The translations under genes were made by a program, and so were the position numbers. The notes beneath the pieces were generated by a model. It was given only the letters and a program-made list of their open reading frames with translations, ran no database searches and had not been told where the DNA came from. From DASSCW01 sp036555005 (GTDB lineage Bacteria; Chloroflexota; Limnocylindria; QHBO01), in assembly GCA_036555005.1 (NCBI GenBank), contig DATBME010000076.1:1-29286 (forward strand): 29,286 nt of DNA, in the 5' to 3' direction. This document shows positions 23,011 to 29,286 of the stretch, one piece after another (the first letter of the stretch is position 1; each line of letters opens with the position of its first letter).

Positions 23011-23150
23011 GCGCGTCGAGCGATGCGCAGCTGCAGGAGGCCACCGCCGATCACGAAGGCGATGCCGACGAAGATCAGCGCCAGGTTGCTGCCGCCCAGC
23101 ACGCCGACGAGCATCAGCACCATGCCGATCACAGCCAGGACCGCGGACAT
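23007..23150 (-). CDS. Small two-helix membrane protein (47 residues)
   Basis: A short gene reads MSAVLAVIGMVLMLVGVLGG, then a second hydrophobic segment (LALIFVGIAFVIGGGLL) and a basic end LRIARRA. It has a strong ribosome site, GGAGG, ending 6 nt before the ATG. Its stop overlaps the GTG of the HD-domain gene by 4 bp. Two hydrophobic helices with a short SN turn and a positive tail imply a hairpin in the membrane with both ends in the cytosol. I recognise no family. Small size makes it easy to miss, but the ribosome site and coupling make it credible. Confidence 0.75.
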   Translation of the reverse strand: MSAVLAVIGMVLMLVGVLGGSNLALIFVGIAFVIGGGLLQLRIARRA

Positions 23151-23184
23151 CGGCTCCCTCCGTCAGCGCAACGCGTTGGGCGGG

Positions 23185-23190
23185 ATTCTA
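23185..23190 (-). promoter_or_regulatory. Candidate -10 box for the small membrane protein/HD gene pair
   Basis: TAGAAT lies 34 nt before the ATG of the 47-residue protein. TGAGCA, at 17 nt, is a weak -35 and overlaps the uvrA stop. Between promoter and gene lies a 10-bp palindrome CAACGCGTTG (23169-23178). Confidence 0.35.
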
Positions 23191-23210
23191 CGACCCGGCG
23201 AGGCCGGTGC

Positions 23211-26132
<2,922 letters not shown>

Positions 26133-26139
26133 CGCTTCG

Positions 26140-26145
26140 ATGATA
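26140..26145 (-). promoter_or_regulatory. Candidate extended -10 of uvrA (leaderless)
   Basis: TGGTATCAT contains TATCAT (five of six to the -10 consensus) with an extended TG one base before it. It ends exactly 7 nt before the uvrA ATG, so the message would start at or next to the start codon. There is no Shine-Dalgarno. Confidence 0.5.
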
Positions 26146-26157
26146 CCAGACCGATGT

Positions 26158-26169
26158 GAACGCCCGTTC
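26158..26169. promoter_or_regulatory. SOS (LexA) box of Gram-positive type upstream of uvrA
   Basis: GAACGCCCGTTC is a perfect GAAC-N4-GTTC inverted repeat, the core of the CGAACnnnnGTTCG box bound by LexA in Bacillus, actinobacteria and reported for Chloroflexota. It starts 25 nt before the uvrA ATG and 12 nt before the -10, covering the expected -35 region where a repressor would block RNA polymerase. It indicates DNA-damage induction of uvrA. Confidence 0.65.
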
Positions 26170-26251
26170 GGTTTCAGCACGTACGGGAAGCTGCTCATCC
26201 GGGCTTTGGATGCTGCCGGCGATACCTGACATCGAGTGACATGATTGCGGG

Positions 26252-26779
26252 TCAGCGCACCAGGCCGTCGTAGTCGCTGACCACGAAGACGTCGCGGCAG
26301 TCCGCACGGAGGTCTGCGGCGCAGCCGGCCGCGGCTGCGTCGTCGAAGTGGCCGACGAAGACGAGCTGCTCCAGCCGCAGGTTCGGGCCACCCGGCTCGG
26401 ACCGGGACGGGAATGGCTGCCCTGTCGCCGCCGACAGTCGCAGGCCGTGCTCCTCCAGCTCGGCCTGGGTCACATCCTCGGCGGGCTGGGCGGGCATCAG
26501 CACCCGCAACGGGCAGTGGTGCTCCAACCAGGGAACGGACGCGGCCGCCGGGCCGGGCGGCTCCACGCAGTCCGCGTCGAGCGACGCGTACCAGCCCGCG
26601 ATCCGCAGCTCCCGGTCGCCGTACACGTCGGCCGGTGAGTCATGCGCCAGCACCTGCGCCACGGTCAGGCGCTGCAGGTCCTCGCGCGGCTCGCCCAGCG
26701 AGCCGATCACCAACAGGCCGAAGACGAAGGCGCCCAGCAGCGCCACGATCCCGAGCCCGATCCGCGTCTCATGGTTCAT
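26252..26779 (-). CDS. Membrane-anchored protein of unknown function
   Basis: I do not recognise this 175-residue protein. It has one N-terminal hydrophobic helix (about 6-27, LGIVALLGAFVFGLLVIG) and a soluble, probably extracytoplasmic domain with beta-rich stretches (RELRIAGWYASL, CPLRVLMPAQ, LEQLVFVGHFDD). Four cysteines (two in the middle, two near the C-terminus within LRADC and GCAADL) could form disulfides. The ATG overlaps the stop of the UDG-like gene (ATGA), so they are co-translated; an earlier ATG at 26836 would run far into that gene and is unlikely. The 119 nt that follow before uvrA hold the uvrA promoter and SOS box. Confidence 0.75.
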   Translation of the reverse strand: MNHETRIGLGIVALLGAFVFGLLVIGSLGEPREDLQRLTVAQVLAHDSPADVYGDRELRIAGWYASLDADCVEPPGPAAASVPWLEHHCPLRVLMPAQPAEDVTQAELEEHGLRLSAATGQPFPSRSEPGGPNLRLEQLVFVGHFDDAAAAGCAADLRADCRDVFVVSDYDGLVR

Positions 26780-27417
26780 GGCTCGGCGCCGATCCGCGCC
26801 CAGGATTCCTGAAGCAGCCCAATCGAGCGGCGCCACAGCGCCGCGCGACCGGGATCGTTCAGCCAGGTGGACGCACCGGAGGGATGCGGCAGGGCCAGGA
26901 CCGATGCGCCCGCGGCCAGCGGCCAGGTGAGCGACCTCCCGACCAGGTCATCCAGCCGGGCCGATGGTCCGAAGGCGAAGCGATGCGCCAGTCCGCCCAC
27001 CAGCAGCACCAGGCGCGGCGCGAGCAGCCGCACCTCCTGCTCCAGGATCGGTGCCCAGATCGCCAGGTCGGCGCGGGACGGCGGCGAGTCGACCGAGGCG
27101 CCGGGCCGCCGCCCGGGATAGCACTTGCCGACCGAGGTGACGTACCAGCGACCACGGAAATCGTCCAGGCTTATGCCGGCCAGGGCCAGCCAGCCGGCCA
27201 GCCGCTTGCCGGCGTCATGGGCAAAGGGCATGCCCGTGGCGATCTCGCGCCAGCCCGGCGCCTGTCCGATCAGCATCGCTCGTTCGGTGCCGTCGCCTGA
27301 CAGCACCGGCGCCGAGCCATCCGCGCAGCCCGGCATGCTGTCCTGCAGGACGCGCAGCTCCGTCCCCTGCGGTGCGCGCCGCGGCTCGGGCAGCGTCCAC
27401 TCCCCGGCGTGGCGCAC
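26776..27417 (-). CDS. Uracil-DNA glycosylase superfamily protein
   Basis: This protein of about 213 residues has the uracil-DNA glycosylase-like fold signature: AMLIGQAPGWREIATGMPF (motif GQAPG, 51-55), KCYPGRRPG after the second strand, LVLLVGGLAHRFAFG and the DNA-intercalation loop-like LPHPSGAS (176-183). It lacks the four Fe-S cysteines of family 4. Such proteins remove uracil or relatives from DNA in base excision repair; whether this one is active is not shown. The start is uncertain. The GTG at 27417 is the first normal start codon, but a CTG at 27441 has GGAGG at 6 nt and overlaps the preceding stop (CTGA), which would give 221 residues. The 3' end overlaps the anchored-protein gene. 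Confidence 0.82.
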   Translation of the reverse strand: MRHAGEWTLPEPRRAPQGTELRVLQDSMPGCADGSAPVLSGDGTERAMLIGQAPGWREIATGMPFAHDAGKRLAGWLALAGISLDDFRGRWYVTSVGKCYPGRRPGASVDSPPSRADLAIWAPILEQEVRLLAPRLVLLVGGLAHRFAFGPSARLDDLVGRSLTWPLAAGASVLALPHPSGASTWLNDPGRAALWRRSIGLLQESWARIGAEP

Positions 27418-27437
27418 CCGCTTCGGCGCGAGGTCGG

Positions 27438-28067
27438 TCAGCCTCCACCTCCGCGCAGGAGGGCGGCCAGCCGCAGGTCGTCGGCGATCGCCAGCCGCAG
27501 GGCGCGGCGCACACCATCGTGCGAGGGGCCGGCCTGCTCCAGGGCGTCGGTCAGGGCATCGCGGGCGGCATAGAGCGCGTCCACCGGATCGCCGTTGGCG
27601 GGCGCATCCGCAGCGCCGCCCAGCTCCCCCGCCATGGCCAGGTCCGCCTGCGTGACCGCCGCGATGGCCGCCTCGCCGTCGGGGGTCAGCGAGCCGGCCG
27701 CGTCGAGCGCGTCCGCCACCTCCTCGCGCGCCAGCTCCAGCCACCGCATCCACTGCCCGAACTCGGCGTCGGACGGCGACAGCTCGTCCAGGCTGAAGGC
27801 GGCCCGATGGACGCCGTTCTCGCCGCGCCTGGCCGCGGCGCGCTCCACCTCGTACCAGTTGTCGCCGATGACGACCGGGGCGGTCTCACCTCGTTCGCGC
27901 AGCCAGGCGCCGAAGGCCGCCACGCGGCGTGGCATCTCGGCCGCCGCCGCCTCGTCGCTGTCGCTGAACACGGCGCAACCGGGAAACTCGGCCGCGTAGG
28001 CGGCGAACGTGCCCGGACCGTCCACGTCCGGCTCCATGAAGATGGCATGCGGCATGGTGCCGGCCAT
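27438..28067 (-). CDS. HicB-like N-terminal domain protein with helical C-terminal domain
   Basis: This 209-residue protein begins with a strand-rich part (PHAIFMEPDVDGPGTFAAY, then AAEFPGCAVFSDSDEAAAAEM and a helix) resembling the HicB/UPF0150 half-RNase-H-like fold. Linker residues WYEVERA follow, then a mostly helical segment (about 85-205: FSLDELSPSDAEFGQWMRWL through LRLAIADDLRLAALL) recalling DinB/DUF664-type bundles. No HicA toxin gene adjoins it, so a toxin-antitoxin role is not supported. GGAGG lies 7 nt before the ATG. It sits between uvrB (31 nt upstream) and the UDG-like gene. The function is unknown. Confidence 0.72.
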   Translation of the reverse strand: MAGTMPHAIFMEPDVDGPGTFAAYAAEFPGCAVFSDSDEAAAAEMPRRVAAFGAWLRERGETAPVVIGDNWYEVERAAARRGENGVHRAAFSLDELSPSDAEFGQWMRWLELAREEVADALDAAGSLTPDGEAAIAAVTQADLAMAGELGGAADAPANGDPVDALYAARDALTDALEQAGPSHDGVRRALRLAIADDLRLAALLRGGGG

Positions 28068-28098
28068 CAGCCAGCCTCCGTGATGCGGGGTCTCACCG

Positions 28099-29286
28099 TC
28101 ATGGGCGGCGGCGGCGCGGCGGGCGGCGGCGGGTGCCGGCCGGGATGACGTTGGGCCGTGCGGCGGTCGAGAAGACCTCCCGCCGTTCGCGGCCGGGGCG
28201 GCTGCCGTCGCCGCCGAACTCCCCGGCCTGGGCCGCGGCGGCATAGACATCGGCCGGGATCTCGCCCGGCGCGGCCGCCAGCTCCTCGCGCAGGCGGCGC
28301 AGCTGCAGGATCTCGTCGCGCAGCGCCGCGGCACGCTCGAACTCCAGGTTACGAGCCGCCTCCTTCATCTGGGCCTCGAGCCGGCCCATCATCTCGACCA
28401 GTTCCTCCGGCTCCTTGCCGGCCACCTCGAGCTCGGCCCGCTCCTCCGCCACCCGGCGCAGCCCCTCGTGGATGTCGCGGATGGCCTTCGTGATCGTCTC
28501 GGGCACGATGCCGTGCTCCTCGTTGTAGGCGACCTGCTTTGCGCGGCGCCGATCGGTCTCGTCGATGGCGGCCTGCATCGAGTCGGTCACCCGATCGGCA
28601 TACATGATCACCCGGCCGCCCACGTTGCGCGCCGCCCGTCCGATGACCTGGATCAGGGAGCCGCCGGAGCGCAGGAAGCCCTCTTTGTCGGCATCCAGGA
28701 TGGCGACCAGGGTCACCTCCGGCAGGTCGAGCCCCTCGCGCAGCAGGTTGATCCCGACCAGCACGTCGTACACGCCCAGGCGCAGGTCGCGCAGGATCTC
28801 GACGCGCTCCAGCGTGTCGACCTCGGAGTGGAGCCACTGCACCTTGATCCCCAGCTCGGCCAGGTAGTCGGCCAGGTCCTCGGCCATCTTCTTGGTCAGG
28901 GTGGTGACCAGCACCCGCTCGCCGCGGCCGACCGTGTCGCGGATCTCGTTGATCAGGTCGTCGATCTGGCCCGATGTCGGCCTCACCAGGATCTGCGGAT
29001 CGACCACCCCGGTGGGCCGGATGAACTGCTCTGCCACCCGCTGGGCACGCTCCGTCTCGTATGGCCCCGGCGTGGCACTCATGTAGACCACCTGGCCCAT
29101 GTGGTCCTCGAACTCCTCGAAGGTGAGCGGTCGGTTGTCCAGCGCCGAGGGCAGCCGGAAGCCGAAGTCGACCAGGATCTCCTTGCGGGTGCGGTCGTTC
29201 TTGTACATGCCGTGGACCTGCGGGACCGAGATGTGGCTCTCGTCCATGATCAGCAGGTAGTCGGTCGGGAAGTAGTCGATCAGGGT
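28099..29286 (-). CDS. uvrB: Excinuclease ABC subunit UvrB, 5' part beyond window
   Basis: UvrB is the helicase-like subunit that verifies damage and recruits UvrC. The visible 395 residues begin before IMDESHISVPQVHGMY (the DEXX-like motif II region) and include VVYMSATPGPYE, the helicase half with VTTLTKKMAEDLADYL, GINLLREGLDLPEV, ILDADKEGFLRS and QVIGRAARN. A C-terminal UVR motif (LEAQMKEAARNLEFERAAALRDEI) is the partner of the UVR motif in UvrC. The coding frame enters at the window edge with no start. The tail after the UVR motif is unusually long, ending in a basic TRRRPPRRRRP. A five-gene string follows toward uvrA. Confidence 0.97.
   Translation of the reverse strand, partial: TLIDYFPTDYLLIMDESHISVPQVHGMYKNDRTRKEILVDFGFRLPSALDNRPLTFEEFEDHMGQVVYMSATPGPYETERAQRVAEQFIRPTGVVDPQILVRPTSGQIDDLINEIRDTVGRGERVLVTTLTKKMAEDLADYLAELGIKVQWLHSEVDTLERVEILRDLRLGVYDVLVGINLLREGLDLPEVTLVAILDADKEGFLRSGGSLIQVIGRAARNVGGRVIMYADRVTDSMQAAIDETDRRRAKQVAYNEEHGIVPETITKAIRDIHEGLRRVAEERAELEVAGKEPEELVEMMGRLEAQMKEAARNLEFERAAALRDEILQLRRLREELAAAPGEIPADVYAAAAQAGEFGGDGSRPGRERREVFSTAARPNVIPAGTRRRPPRRRRP

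Noticed and set aside
26133..26198. Longer uvrA start at 26198
   Set aside because: It would put the SOS box and the -10 element inside the coding region, and the added 22 residues do not resemble UvrA.
27438..28067. Toxin-antitoxin system around the HicB-like gene
   Set aside because: Both neighbours are repair genes and no small toxin frame adjoins it.

Overview
The window is about 29 kb of very GC-rich, gene-dense bacterial chromosome with short intergenic gaps and many 4-bp stop/start overlaps. There are no insertion sequences, phage genes or CRISPR arrays. WhiA, a membrane-anchored YvcK, RapZ, an LCP cell-wall protein, DrrAB and a Gram-positive-type SOS box point to a Gram-positive-related lineage. 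Cofactor-independent GpmI lies between tpiA and secG, and no gap or pgk separates whiA from tpiA. That order argues against a typical actinobacterium. My best guess is a high-GC Chloroflexota (Limnocylindria/Ellin6529-like); this is inference, not proof.

Layout. 1-2012 (minus): a large protein cut by the window edge that fuses a membrane acyltransferase-3 domain to an acyl-CoA-synthetase-like AMP-binding domain. 2074-2390: a perfect hairpin, two adjacent tRNA-Leu genes (GAG and CAG anticodons) and their leader. 2508-4252 (plus): a DrrA/DrrB-type ABC exporter. 4274-10023 (minus): rapZ-yvcK-whiA-tpiA-gpmI-secG, one tightly packed transcription unit joining envelope/carbon-flux regulators, two glycolytic enzymes and a Sec subunit. 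10069-14765 (minus): recJ-pyrF-tatA-tatC and a histone-deacetylase-like amidohydrolase. 14813-17224 (minus): secD-secF. 17344-20631 (minus): uvrC and an LCP transferase. 20766-22436 (plus): a compact UvrD-like helicase. 22405-23150 (minus): a 47-residue membrane protein coupled to an HD-domain hydrolase. 23211-29286 (minus): uvrB (cut by the edge), a HicB-like protein, a uracil-DNA-glycosylase-like protein, an anchored unknown protein and uvrA.

The second half is rich in DNA repair: all three excinuclease genes (uvrA, uvrB, uvrC), a UvrD-like helicase, RecJ and a UDG-like protein. A GAAC-N4-GTTC LexA-type box lies over the uvrA promoter. uvrA, uvrC and recJ each have a TANNNT hexamer exactly 7 nt before the start codon, the spacing expected of leaderless mRNAs. 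Protein export is the second theme (secG, secD, secF, tatA, tatC).

Most of the window is conserved housekeeping. The least ordinary item is the acyltransferase-3/AMP-binding fusion, whose nucleotide-binding loop is visibly degenerate.
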